This document shows positions 8,747-18,077 of a DNA stretch of 64,000 bases, one piece after another (the first letter of the stretch is position 1; the number at the start of each line of letters is the position of its first letter). Made by a program: the position numbers and the translations under genes. Location of the stretch: contig CANNCM010000002.1 of NCBI GenBank assembly GCA_947503105.1, forward strand, positions 1-64,000, in the 5' to 3' direction. The notes beneath the pieces were generated by a model, which searched no databases, had not been told where the DNA came from, and saw only the letters and a list, made by a program, of their open reading frames with translations. The stretch comes from an uncultured Flavobacteriaceae bacterium. GTDB taxonomy: Bacteria > Bacteroidota > Bacteroidia > Flavobacteriales > Flavobacteriaceae.

Positions 8747-9316
8747 CTACAGACGAATGATAAAATGCTCTTTGTGTTGCTCTTTTCTAAACCATAAAAC
8801 TCCCCAATGATAAGTATCAATGCTAACACGAACATTAGCGTTAGATTTCAGTGCATTCCATTGTTCAAATCCTTTCGATGTTTGTCTTATATTTTCTATC
8901 AAAACGATCGAATTAGTGTTGCATTGCTCTAATATATTTTGAATTTCTGAGAGGTGTTCCAACGAACGATTTTGAAAATAAATTAATAAATTTTTATCAT
9001 AATTATTGATTTTAGGGATTTTTCTCGGGTATGTTTTAATGACTTTACTTTGACGTCCTATTGCTAGCGCTGATTTATAATCTGAATTTAATTCCTCCGG
9101 CTGATAAATACAATCAAATTCAAAATAATTTGAAAAGCGATAAAGGAATTTTACGTTTTTAAAAGCGCTAACATCCGATTGAAGTTTTTTATAGATATTT
9201 AAGTTTTTGTTGTTGTAAAAACATTTGGTTACCAATGCAAAAACAAACGGGGAGTGTACGCCGTGATGGTTTGTAGAGTTCAACAGAAATTTTATGTAAA
9301 GCCACCAATTGTTCAT
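8747..9316 (-). CDS. Degenerate class I methyltransferase-like protein (HGVHSPFVF family)
   Basis: N-terminal FLLNSTNHHGVHSPFVFALVTKCFYN and C-terminal VSIDTYHWGVLWFRKEQHKEHFIIRL resemble a Bacteroidota SAM-methyltransferase-like family. Only 189 aa, and no glycine-rich SAM motif seen. Confidence 0.55.
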   Translation of the reverse strand: MNNWWLYIKFLLNSTNHHGVHSPFVFALVTKCFYNNKNLNIYKKLQSDVSAFKNVKFLYRFSNYFEFDCIYQPEELNSDYKSALAIGRQSKVIKTYPRKIPKINNYDKNLLIYFQNRSLEHLSEIQNILEQCNTNSIVLIENIRQTSKGFEQWNALKSNANVRVSIDTYHWGVLWFRKEQHKEHFIIRL

Positions 9317-11172
9317 TCAAATTTTTCGATAAGTTCCATCCATCGCAATTCCTTTTCTTCTATCAGTTGAATTAAATTTTGAAGTTCCTTTGACAACTTT
9401 TCGATAGTTTCCATATCCAATTCAACATCCTCAAATTTTGATTCAAGTTGTTTTTTGTCATACTCCAAACTTTTGAGTTTACTTTCCAAATTTTTCAATT
9501 CTTTTTGCTCATTATAATTGAGTTTTGAGCTTGCATTGACTTTTATATTTTGTTTTTTTTGCGGTTTAGAATTTGATTCTAGTTGCGGCGGTTTGCTGTC
9601 TTCATAAACTCGAAAATCCGAATAATTTCCTGGAAAATCATCAATAACACCATGGCCACGAAACACAAAAAGATGGTCCACAATTTTATCCATAAAATAA
9701 CGGTCATGGGAAACGACAATAAGACAACCAGGAAAATCCAAAAGAAAATTTTCCAAAACATTCAACGTTACAATATCTAAATCATTTGTAGGCTCATCTA
9801 ATATTAAAAAGTTTGGATTTTGAATTAGTACCGTACACAAATACAGACGTTTGCGCTCTCCACCGCTCAATTTTTCAACAAAATCATATTGTTTTTTTCG
9901 ACTAAACAAAAAGCGTTCTAAAAGTTGTTGTGCGCTAATTTGTCGCCCTTTTTTTAGTGGAATATAGTCCCCAAATTCTCGAACAACATCGATCACTTTT
10001 TGATGAGGTTTTGGTTGAATACCTTGTTGGGTATAGTATCCAATTTTTAGCGTTTCTCCATAAGTAATTTTTCCATTGTCAGGTTTGATACTACCGGTTA
10101 TCATATTCAAAAATGTCGATTTTCCTGTACCATTTTTTCCAATAATCCCAATACGTTCACCTTTTTGAATCCTGTAGCTAAACCCATCGAGTATAATGTT
10201 ATCATCATAAGATTTTGAAACGTTGTGAAGCTCTAAGATTTTTGTCCCCAAACGTTCCATGTTAATTTCTAACTGCACTTCATGATCTTTGCGCCTTTGG
10301 TGTGCGCGTTGTTTGATGTCTTGAAAATCATCAACTCTAGATTTGGATTTTGTTGTTCTCGCTTTTGGCTGTCGCCGAATCCATTTTAATTCTTTTTTAA
10401 AGAGTTGCTTTGCTTTGTTAGTTTCAATAGCTTCTCGCTGTATTCGCTCTTCTTTTTTTTCTAAAAAATAGGAATAATTTCCTTTGTATGAATAGATTTT
10501 ACCATGATCCAATTCGATGATATTAGAACAAACTCGTTCCAAAAAATAACGGTCATGTGTAACCATAAATAGCGTTATACTTTCTTTTTCAAAAAAATCT
10601 TCCAACCATTCAATCATTTCCAAATCGAGGTGGTTTGTTGGCTCATCCAAAATGAGTAAATCTGGTTTGCTGAGTAGGGTAATGGCTAGAGAAAGGCGTT
10701 TTTTTTGACCTCCAGAAAGCGCACTTACTTTTTGATTTAAATCATTGAGTTTTAATTTAAATAATACCTGAGTATATGTATTTTCAAAGTCCCATGCTTG
10801 TAAACGATCCATTTCATCAAACGCCTTTTGGTATCCTTTTGAATCGTCTGGGTTTTGTAGTGCTTTATGGTAATTTTCTATTCCCTTTAGAATGGGGTTT
10901 TCGGAATTGAAGATAGACGCTTTTATGGTGAGTTCTGGATTTAGATCGGGGTCTTGTGATAGGAACGCCATTTGAATATCTTTTCTACACACCACAGCGC
11001 CAGAATCAGGGGTGTCTCGCCCCGTCAAAATATTTAAAATTGTTGTTTTTCCAGTTCCGTTTTTAGCCACAAAAGCAATTTTTTGACCCTTGTGAATGCT
11101 AAATGAGAGATGCTCAAAAAGCATCACTTCACCGAAGGATTTTGAAATATCTTCTACATTTAAATAATTCAA
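9313..11172 (-). CDS. ABC-F family ATP-binding protein (Uup-like)
   Basis: Two NBDs: GTGKTTILNILTG / LSGGQKKRLSLA / LLILDEPTNHLDL and GTGKSTFLNMITG / LSGGERKRLYL / FLILDEPTNDLDI. C-terminal coiled coil. Confidence 0.95.
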   Translation of the reverse strand: MNYLNVEDISKSFGEVMLFEHLSFSIHKGQKIAFVAKNGTGKTTILNILTGRDTPDSGAVVCRKDIQMAFLSQDPDLNPELTIKASIFNSENPILKGIENYHKALQNPDDSKGYQKAFDEMDRLQAWDFENTYTQVLFKLKLNDLNQKVSALSGGQKKRLSLAITLLSKPDLLILDEPTNHLDLEMIEWLEDFFEKESITLFMVTHDRYFLERVCSNIIELDHGKIYSYKGNYSYFLEKKEERIQREAIETNKAKQLFKKELKWIRRQPKARTTKSKSRVDDFQDIKQRAHQRRKDHEVQLEINMERLGTKILELHNVSKSYDDNIILDGFSYRIQKGERIGIIGKNGTGKSTFLNMITGSIKPDNGKITYGETLKIGYYTQQGIQPKPHQKVIDVVREFGDYIPLKKGRQISAQQLLERFLFSRKKQYDFVEKLSGGERKRLYLCTVLIQNPNFLILDEPTNDLDIVTLNVLENFLLDFPGCLIVVSHDRYFMDKIVDHLFVFRGHGVIDDFPGNYSDFRVYEDSKPPQLESNSKPQKKQNIKVNASSKLNYNEQKELKNLESKLKSLEYDKKQLESKFEDVELDMETIEKLSKELQNLIQLIEEKELRWMELIEKFE

Positions 11173-11197
11173 GAGGTATAGTGTTTAAGAGGTTGTG

Positions 11198-12376
11198 TCA
11201 AGGATTCAAATTTTTGCTGTACCATTTGCATAAGTATGTATAACGAATGAGCAATGCAATCCATATCGGGAGAATTCCAATATTAAAAGATTGAACGCCT
11301 GTAAACCAATGAATGAGCATAAGAAATAATAACAGAATTAGAAATTTAAGATATCCAATAAAACGTCTTTTTACTGTTGTTTTTAAAAGTGTAGGAAGTA
11401 ATAAAATATTGAAAGCAAAAGCCCATAAGAGGTTGTAATTATATGCCGTTGCAGTATGATCTGTGGCAAACCACAATAGCAATATGAGAACTCCAATTAT
11501 TCCACTTACTGCGAAAATCAAAACATCTATCCCTGTTGTTCTTGTATTATTTTTGTAATTTTTATAAGTTACAGCAATAATCAAAATACTTAAAATCCCA
11601 AAGACAAAAAGCGGGCTTGTCCAAAAAGAGGATTTTGCACTCAATTGAGTTGCATTCAACACTTCTTGTTTTTCAACCAGCAATTCATTTGAATTTTTAA
11701 ATGTGGCAACTTCAAAAAAACGATGCATGTATCTTGGCAAAAACATATGATCTTCTGTTGGAGCTACTCTATCGATGACCGATCCTAGTGCAAGATCAAT
11801 TCCAAATCCTCCCCAAGAATTTTGTGCTACTTGAGATCGAATCAATGCTCTAAATGTGTGTTGTTTAAAGTCTTTTGGCTCCTTAAAATTTAGAGGCCTT
11901 TGACTCACGGAAATTATAGCATCCTTTATTTTTGTGACACAATTGTTATAGAAAAAATCGTAAGCGTAGCTTTTATTTTGTGGTAAAATATTTTGTTGAA
12001 GTTTCTGAAATAGCGCTTGTTTTTCTGCAAGACTGAAATGGAGAGTTTGTGATTTTACTTCTCGTTGTACACTTTTGTAATAGGCGATAAAGGGTTTGCT
12101 TTGAGACCATTCAACGGTGTAATTTAATTTGCCTTTGGCGAAATTTAAATAAAACCCTTTTGTTTCAAAATTGTAACGACCAAAGTCATATACCAGATCA
12201 AGTTGATACATGGGATCTTTTATACGAATGGCACTATGTCCAAAAGCATCATTAAGCGAAGTTCCGGGTCCAATAGTAAGGATGCTAACTTCGGAGTAGT
12301 TAGACAATTGAATTTGTCCATATCCCACAGAAAAAATAGTGCTCAATAAAACTAAAACAGTATAAATTTTTTTCAT
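11198..12376 (-). CDS. DUF4105 (Lnb N-terminal periplasmic) domain membrane protein
   Basis: Signal peptide; VSILTIGPGTSLNDAFGHSAIRIKDP...YDFFYNNCVTKI; C-terminal TM helices. Confidence 0.8.
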   Translation of the reverse strand: MKKIYTVLVLLSTIFSVGYGQIQLSNYSEVSILTIGPGTSLNDAFGHSAIRIKDPMYQLDLVYDFGRYNFETKGFYLNFAKGKLNYTVEWSQSKPFIAYYKSVQREVKSQTLHFSLAEKQALFQKLQQNILPQNKSYAYDFFYNNCVTKIKDAIISVSQRPLNFKEPKDFKQHTFRALIRSQVAQNSWGGFGIDLALGSVIDRVAPTEDHMFLPRYMHRFFEVATFKNSNELLVEKQEVLNATQLSAKSSFWTSPLFVFGILSILIIAVTYKNYKNNTRTTGIDVLIFAVSGIIGVLILLLWFATDHTATAYNYNLLWAFAFNILLLPTLLKTTVKRRFIGYLKFLILLLFLMLIHWFTGVQSFNIGILPIWIALLIRYTYLCKWYSKNLNP

Positions 12377-12378
12377 TG

Positions 12379-13458
12379 TTACCTTCTAAATAATCCCAAA
12401 TCGATTTGAAGTGAAAATACATTTGAATATAAGGCCACACTTTGATCGCCAATATCTGTAATGGCATAATCAATGGCAATACCTTTGTATTTAAATCCTA
12501 CACCAAGATTGGGTTGAAAACTAAGTTTTTTGCTGTTGTCAAATTGCAATTCGTTTTGAAAATTTCCGACACCACCACGAAGATACACCAAGTCGATATA
12601 GCCAAATTCAAACCCAAGTGCAGGGTTGATGCTAAGCAGCGAAGTAGAAATCAGGTCGTTGTTTTGCTCGAAACGCATAATAAGGTCAAACTCAGCTTTT
12701 AAACTATAATCGTAGTCGAAAATAAATTGTCTTGCCACTCCCAATTGAAGTTTTGGAAGTGTAAGTTCGGTGGCTTCTGGTTCTTCTTGATTTTGGCCTG
12801 GAATTGCATTTTGAATGTCTTGTAATCGGTCATCATCAAATGCCCAAGAATTAAAAGTTGTCGTAATATCTCGTGCCATAAGGCCAAACTTCCATTGTTG
12901 TGTTTCAAATTGTACTCCAAAATCAAGACCAAACCCCCAAGATGATGCAAAATCACCTATAATTCTTCGAATTATTTTTGCATTCACACCATAATTTAAC
13001 CCAGGAATAGGAAGTTTTCGTGCATAAGAAAATGTGACGCCATAATCTACAGCAGAGAACAAATTGATGCGATCATAATTTATATTTCCCTGTTGATCGA
13101 TAAGTTTTGTTGTATCCAAAATGTCATCCACACCAAAACGAATAATAGAGATTCCAACTGCGCTACGGTCATCTAGCGGCATCGCAAAAGAAAGGTAATT
13201 GTAATTGGCAATATTGGCAAAATAACTCGAGTGCATCAATGCTAAAGCATTGTCTTCTAGATGTACAAGTCCAGCAGGATTCCAATATCCAGAATTTACA
13301 TCATTAGTTGTTGCAGTCACCGCACCGCTCATGGCTAAAGCAGCAGCATCAACACCAATATTCATAAATTCATTCGAATATTTTCGCGTAGATTGGCTTT
13401 TTCCAACCGTTGAAATTGAAATAAATAAAAATAAAAAAAAGAAATGCGTATTGTTCAA
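12379..13458 (-). CDS. PorV/PorQ family outer-membrane beta-barrel protein
   Basis: Signal peptide followed by FMNIGVDAAALAMSGAVTATTNDVNSGYWNPAGL and beta-strand repeats, as in PorV/PorQ-like OMPs. Confidence 0.8.
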   Translation of the reverse strand: MNNTHFFFLFLFISISTVGKSQSTRKYSNEFMNIGVDAAALAMSGAVTATTNDVNSGYWNPAGLVHLEDNALALMHSSYFANIANYNYLSFAMPLDDRSAVGISIIRFGVDDILDTTKLIDQQGNINYDRINLFSAVDYGVTFSYARKLPIPGLNYGVNAKIIRRIIGDFASSWGFGLDFGVQFETQQWKFGLMARDITTTFNSWAFDDDRLQDIQNAIPGQNQEEPEATELTLPKLQLGVARQFIFDYDYSLKAEFDLIMRFEQNNDLISTSLLSINPALGFEFGYIDLVYLRGGVGNFQNELQFDNSKKLSFQPNLGVGFKYKGIAIDYAITDIGDQSVALYSNVFSLQIDLGLFRR

Positions 13459-13568
13459 TGTTTTGGCTTATGACACACTACAAAAACTATGTTTTGATGC
13501 GTATATTGTCTTTTACTTGTGTTAAACAAAAATAGTTTATTATTTTTACTAAATAAATATAATTCGAT

Positions 13569-14273
13569 TTGAAAAGATTTGTTCCAAATTTTATTACACT
13601 TTTAAATCTTCTCTCGGGAGCTGTTGCAACAATTTTTGCAGTAGAGGGCGATTTGACAACCGCAGCGTTTTTTGTGTTTCTTGGGATTTTTTTTGATTTT
13701 TTTGATGGCTTTTTTGCCAGAAAACTAAATGTTGCTTCAGAACTTGGACTTCAGTTAGATTCGCTTGCCGATGTAGTCACAAGTGGATTGGTACCTGCTT
13801 TAGCGCTATTTCATTTGTTGAAATTAGCCATTACCCCGTCTTGGGATACACATCAAATTTTGCCATATTTTGGGTTGTTGGTTGTATTGGCCTCTGCATA
13901 CAGGTTGGCAAAATTTAATATTTCTACAGAACAATCAAACTATTTTATTGGCTTGCCAACTCCTGCAAATGCGTTGCTTGTCATGAGTTTGCCTCTAATT
14001 TTGGCATACCAAAACAACGATAGTTACAATGCTATAATTTTAAATCCAGCATTTTTAATTGTTACAACTATTTTAAGTTGCTTTTTGTTAAATGCCCCTA
14101 TAAAATTGATTGCCTTAAAGTTCAAAACTTGGAACTTTTCTGAAAATGCTTCCAGATATATTCTTGTCATATTTTCTATAACGGCTTTGATAATTTTCAA
14201 ATTTGCAGGCATACCATTGCTTATTATATTTTATATTATTTTATCCTTAATAAATCCTCCAAAATATGCTTGA
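13569..14273 (+). CDS. pssA: CDP-diacylglycerol--serine O-phosphatidyltransferase (CDP-alcohol phosphatidyltransferase)
   Basis: DFFDGFFARKLNVASELGLQLDSLADVVTSG matches DG(x)2AR(x)8G(x)3D(x)3D. TTG start. Confidence 0.88.
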   Translation: MKRFVPNFITLLNLLSGAVATIFAVEGDLTTAAFFVFLGIFFDFFDGFFARKLNVASELGLQLDSLADVVTSGLVPALALFHLLKLAITPSWDTHQILPYFGLLVVLASAYRLAKFNISTEQSNYFIGLPTPANALLVMSLPLILAYQNNDSYNAIILNPAFLIVTTILSCFLLNAPIKLIALKFKTWNFSENASRYILVIFSITALIIFKFAGIPLLIIFYIILSLINPPKYA

Positions 14274-15042
14274 TCATATCATCACATTATTAATGCTTGT
14301 TATGTTGCAAGCGGTTTTAGGTTTCGACAACTTATTATACATTTCATTGGAAAGCAAAAAAGCACCCAAGGATCAACAATCTTTTGTGAGAAAGATGGGT
14401 ATCGGATTAGCGATTATTTTCCGAATTGTTTTACTTTTTGTATTGGTCAAATTGATAGGCTATTTTCAAGATCCTGTACTCCATATTCCTTTTACAGATA
14501 TCATTGAAGGACATTTCAATATTCATAGTATTATCGTTCTAATTGGAGGTGTTTTTATTGTCTTTACAGCCATGAAAGAAATTTGGCACATGGTTAGTTT
14601 TAAAAATTTCTCAGTAAGTACTTCAGAATCAAAGGGTTCTGTTTCTAATATCATCACGATGATTGTTGTAATGAACGTTGTGTTTTCATTTGATTCAATT
14701 CTTAGTGCAATGGCGCTTACCAATGTCTTATGGATCATGACTACGGCCATTGTAATTGGTGGCCTATTGATGATTTGGCTCTCCGAAAAAGTGACGACCT
14801 TTTTGACTAAAAATAGAATGTACGAAGTTTTAGGTTTGTTTATTTTATTTATCGTTGGAATTATGTTGCTCACTGAGGGTGGTCATTTGGCTCATCTCAA
14901 ATTATTTGGTGAAGAGATTGTACCAATGAGTAAAACTACCTTTTACTTTGTTATTGTGATTTTGGTGCTCATTGATATCGTACAAGGGCGATATCAGAAA
15001 AAGATCATTAAAGCACAAGAATTAGATAGAGACGAATTTTAA
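14266..15042 (+). CDS. TerC family integral membrane protein
   Basis: [25 protein letters not shown]...[20 protein letters not shown], TerC-family features; overlaps pssA by 8 bp. Confidence 0.85.
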   Translation: MLDHIITLLMLVMLQAVLGFDNLLYISLESKKAPKDQQSFVRKMGIGLAIIFRIVLLFVLVKLIGYFQDPVLHIPFTDIIEGHFNIHSIIVLIGGVFIVFTAMKEIWHMVSFKNFSVSTSESKGSVSNIITMIVVMNVVFSFDSILSAMALTNVLWIMTTAIVIGGLLMIWLSEKVTTFLTKNRMYEVLGLFILFIVGIMLLTEGGHLAHLKLFGEEIVPMSKTTFYFVIVILVLIDIVQGRYQKKIIKAQELDRDEF

Positions 15043-15779
15043 AATTCTAGCTTCTTCTTTCTAAGTTCGAAGTTTTGACCTAAATATACCTTTCGAACCA
15101 TTTCATCGTTGGCTAATGTTTCTGGATCTCCTGCTTTTAGAATACTGCCTTCAAACATTAAATAGGTGCGGTCTGTAATAGCAAGGGTTTCTTGTACGTT
15201 GTGATCGGTTATGAGAATACCAATATTTTTTTTTGTAAGCCGTGCTACAATACGTTGAATGTCTTCTACTGCAACAGGATCGACACCAGCAAAAGGCTCA
15301 TCCAAAAGAATAAAACTCGGATCTGTAGCCAAGGCACGTGCTATTTCTGTACGTCTGCGTTCTCCGCCAGAAAGTAAATCACCTCTGTTTTTGCGAATAT
15401 GAGATAGTCCAAACTCGTCAATGAGAGATTCCATTTTGTCGAGTTGTTCTTTTTTTGAGAGTTTTGTCATTTGCAAAACACTCAAAATATTATCTTCAAT
15501 ACTGAGCTTTCGAAACACCGATGCTTCTTGAGCAAGATATCCAATACCACTTTGCGCTCTTTTGTACATTGGGTAGTTTGTAATTTCTTTGTCGTCCAAA
15601 AAAATAGAACCACCATTGGGTTTTATCAATCCAACTGTCATGTAAAATGAAGTTGTTTTTCCAGCGCCATTGGGCCCCAAAAGTCCAACAATTTCGCCTT
15701 GTTTGACTTCAAAAGAAACATCCTTAACAACCTTTCGACCGCTATAAGATTTCATTAGGTTTTGAACGCTTAACTTCAT
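15039..15779 (-). CDS. lptB: LPS export ABC transporter ATP-binding protein
   Basis: [70 protein letters not shown]. Confidence 0.95.
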   Translation of the reverse strand: MKLSVQNLMKSYSGRKVVKDVSFEVKQGEIVGLLGPNGAGKTTSFYMTVGLIKPNGGSIFLDDKEITNYPMYKRAQSGIGYLAQEASVFRKLSIEDNILSVLQMTKLSKKEQLDKMESLIDEFGLSHIRKNRGDLLSGGERRRTEIARALATDPSFILLDEPFAGVDPVAVEDIQRIVARLTKKNIGILITDHNVQETLAITDRTYLMFEGSILKAGDPETLANDEMVRKVYLGQNFELRKKKLEF

Positions 15780-15820
15780 TGTGAATTTATATGGTTGTAA
15801 ATATAATTAAAACTATAGTT

Positions 15821-16162
15821 TTATGCTTCTAAAGCTTCAAGAAATTCATAGGCTCGCCTAAGATGAGGAATCATAATTGTACCGCCAATTAGGGTTGCAA
15901 TACTAAGTGCTTCAACAATTTGTTCTCTTGACAGCCCTTCGTTGTGGCATTTTTCTAGATGGTATTTTATACAATCATCACAGCGCAATACTGCGGAGGC
16001 CACCAAGCCCAAAAGTTCTTTTGTAGTAACATCTAGTGCACCGCCTTGAAATGCTTTTGTGTCAAGATTAAAAATACGCTTAATCACGGTATTATTATCA
16101 GCTAAAATTTGAGTATTCATTTTTTCGCGATAAGCGTTGAATTCTTCTACGGGGTTGCTCAT
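15821..16162 (-). CDS. Carboxymuconolactone decarboxylase / AhpD-like family protein
   Basis: LLGLVASAVLRCDDCIKYHLEKCHNEGLSREQIVEALSIA with CxxC...H motif. Confidence 0.9.
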   Translation of the reverse strand: MSNPVEEFNAYREKMNTQILADNNTVIKRIFNLDTKAFQGGALDVTTKELLGLVASAVLRCDDCIKYHLEKCHNEGLSREQIVEALSIATLIGGTIMIPHLRRAYEFLEALEA

Positions 16163-16962
16163 TTTTTTCGATTTTGTTTTTTTATGACAATTTTTGAAAT
16201 AAGAATACTAACTTGATATAAAATAATAACAGGTATTGCGACTATAATTTGGCTCGCCACATCTGGAGGGGTGATGATGCCTGCGAAAATTAAAACAATA
16301 ACAAGGGCATATTTTCTGTTACGTATTAAAAATTCTGGTGTAACAAGTCCTATTTTGGTAAGAAAATAGATGATAATGGGGAGCTCAAAAATAAGTCCAG
16401 AAGCTAGAACAGATGCTCGAACTAATCCTATGTAAGAATTCAAATCAAAATCGTTATGAACCTGGTCTGCTACACTGTAAGTCCCCAAAAAGTTGATGGA
16501 TAATGGACAAATCACATAATAGCCAAATAAAACTCCAATAAAAAATAGAATAGAGGATGTAAATATAAACCCTCTTGAGTTTTTTCTTTCGTTCGAATAT
16601 AAACCTGGACTTATAAATCTCCAAAACTCATAAAGGATATAAGGAAATGCGATGATGAATCCAAAAGTAATGGAGGTCCAAATATGAGCAGAAAATTGTC
16701 CTGCCATAGTTCTACTTTGCACCTCAAAATCAAAAGATGTATTGCAGAAACTATCATAGCCAATTAGCGTCGATGCTTTGCATAACAAATCATATGTAAA
16801 AAAATCTGTTTTTGTTGGGCCAAAAATGAGTTGATCAAACAAAAAACGTTTTCCTAAAAAGGCAAAAGTTGCCGTAGCTATGATTGCAATTGTACAACGA
16901 ATAATGTGCCACCTCAGTTCTTCAAGATGATCTAGAAAAGACATTTCTTTTTCTTGAGCCAT
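16159..16962 (-). CDS. tatC: Sec-independent protein translocase TatC
   Basis: MSFLDHLEELRWHIIRC, FAFPYILYEFWRFISPGLYSNERK. Confidence 0.96.
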   Translation of the reverse strand: MAQEKEMSFLDHLEELRWHIIRCTIAIIATATFAFLGKRFLFDQLIFGPTKTDFFTYDLLCKASTLIGYDSFCNTSFDFEVQSRTMAGQFSAHIWTSITFGFIIAFPYILYEFWRFISPGLYSNERKNSRGFIFTSSILFFIGVLFGYYVICPLSINFLGTYSVADQVHNDFDLNSYIGLVRASVLASGLIFELPIIIYFLTKIGLVTPEFLIRNRKYALVIVLIFAGIITPPDVASQIIVAIPVIILYQVSILISKIVIKKQNRKK

Positions 16963-16964
16963 AT

Positions 16965-17939
16965 CTACAATATTCCTTCCTTGACTAGGTCATGCAAATG
17001 AATGACACCTGCATATGATTCATTTTGTGTAACCAATAATTGTGAGATTTCATGTTTTTCCATAAGCTGAATAGCATCAACAGCCATAGCATTGATCTCT
17101 ATCGATTTTGGATTTTCACTCATGATATCTGCTGCGCATAAATTCGAAAAATCATCGGTTTTAGATAACATGCGCCTAAGATCGCCGTCCGTTATAATTC
17201 CTTGAATTTTGTTTTGCTTGATAACAGCACTAACCCCAAGGCGTTTTTCGGAGATTTCGACAATAACATCTTTAATAGATGCATTCAACTCAACACTTGG
17301 TTTTTCATTTTGTTCAACAAGGTCTTTTACTCTCAAAAATAATTTTTTTCCTAAAGTTCCACCAGGATGATATTTTGCAAAGTCATCGCTAGAAAAATTT
17401 CGCATATGTAACAAACAAACCGCAAGCGCATCACCCAAAACGAGTTGCGCTGTGGTACTTGTCGTTGGTGCTAAGTTTATGGGACAAACTTCTTTTTCTA
17501 CATAAGAATTGAATACAAAATCGGCCTCTTTTCCCAAAAAAGAATTTTTATTTCCAGTAATGGCAATCAGAGGATTGTTTGTACGTTTGAGCAGTGGAAT
17601 AATGACTTTTATTTCTGGAGTATTTCCGCTTTTTGATATGCAAATCACAACATCTTTGTCCTGAATCAAACCCAGGTCGCCATGAATAGCATCTGCAGCG
17701 TGCATAAAAATAGCGGGTGTGCCTGTGGAGTTTAGAGTGGCCACAATTTTATTGGCAATTATAGCACTTTTACCAATTCCAGTAATAATAACTCGGCCAT
17801 TGGATCTAAAAATAAGTTCTACCGCCTCAGCAAATGTGGCATCAATCAAAGGCGCTAAATTTTTTATCGCAAGACTTTGATCCTCAATAGAACGCTTTGC
17901 AGCTTCAACAATTGCACTTTTTGATCTTAATTTTTTCAT
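16965..17939 (-). CDS. kdsD: KpsF/GutQ family sugar-phosphate isomerase (arabinose-5-phosphate isomerase)
   Basis: GRVIITGIGKSAIIANKIVATLNSTGTPAIFMHAADAIHGDLG plus C-terminal CBS domains. Confidence 0.92.
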   Translation of the reverse strand: MKKLRSKSAIVEAAKRSIEDQSLAIKNLAPLIDATFAEAVELIFRSNGRVIITGIGKSAIIANKIVATLNSTGTPAIFMHAADAIHGDLGLIQDKDVVICISKSGNTPEIKVIIPLLKRTNNPLIAITGNKNSFLGKEADFVFNSYVEKEVCPINLAPTTSTTAQLVLGDALAVCLLHMRNFSSDDFAKYHPGGTLGKKLFLRVKDLVEQNEKPSVELNASIKDVIVEISEKRLGVSAVIKQNKIQGIITDGDLRRMLSKTDDFSNLCAADIMSENPKSIEINAMAVDAIQLMEKHEISQLLVTQNESYAGVIHLHDLVKEGIL

Positions 17940-18077
17940 AAATTTATAGTCTACTATAGTAAATATAACTATCTTAGAATTGGATTACAAAAAAACGAAA
18001 AATTAGTGTAAAAAACAGTATTTTTATTTAAGATAAAATTTTCAGTTGAGAAACATTTTATAGTTTAAATTCATTTT

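Noticed and set aside
9579-9780. Overlapping ORFs on both strands inside the ABC-F gene (9579-9761 -, 9583-9780 +)
   Set aside because: Both lie within the conserved second nucleotide-binding domain coding sequence.
8747-11172. ABC-F protein plus degenerate methyltransferase as a new antibiotic resistance module
   Set aside because: The ABC-F looks like a generic Uup-type housekeeping protein and the neighbour is probably non-catalytic; nothing specifically suggests resistance.
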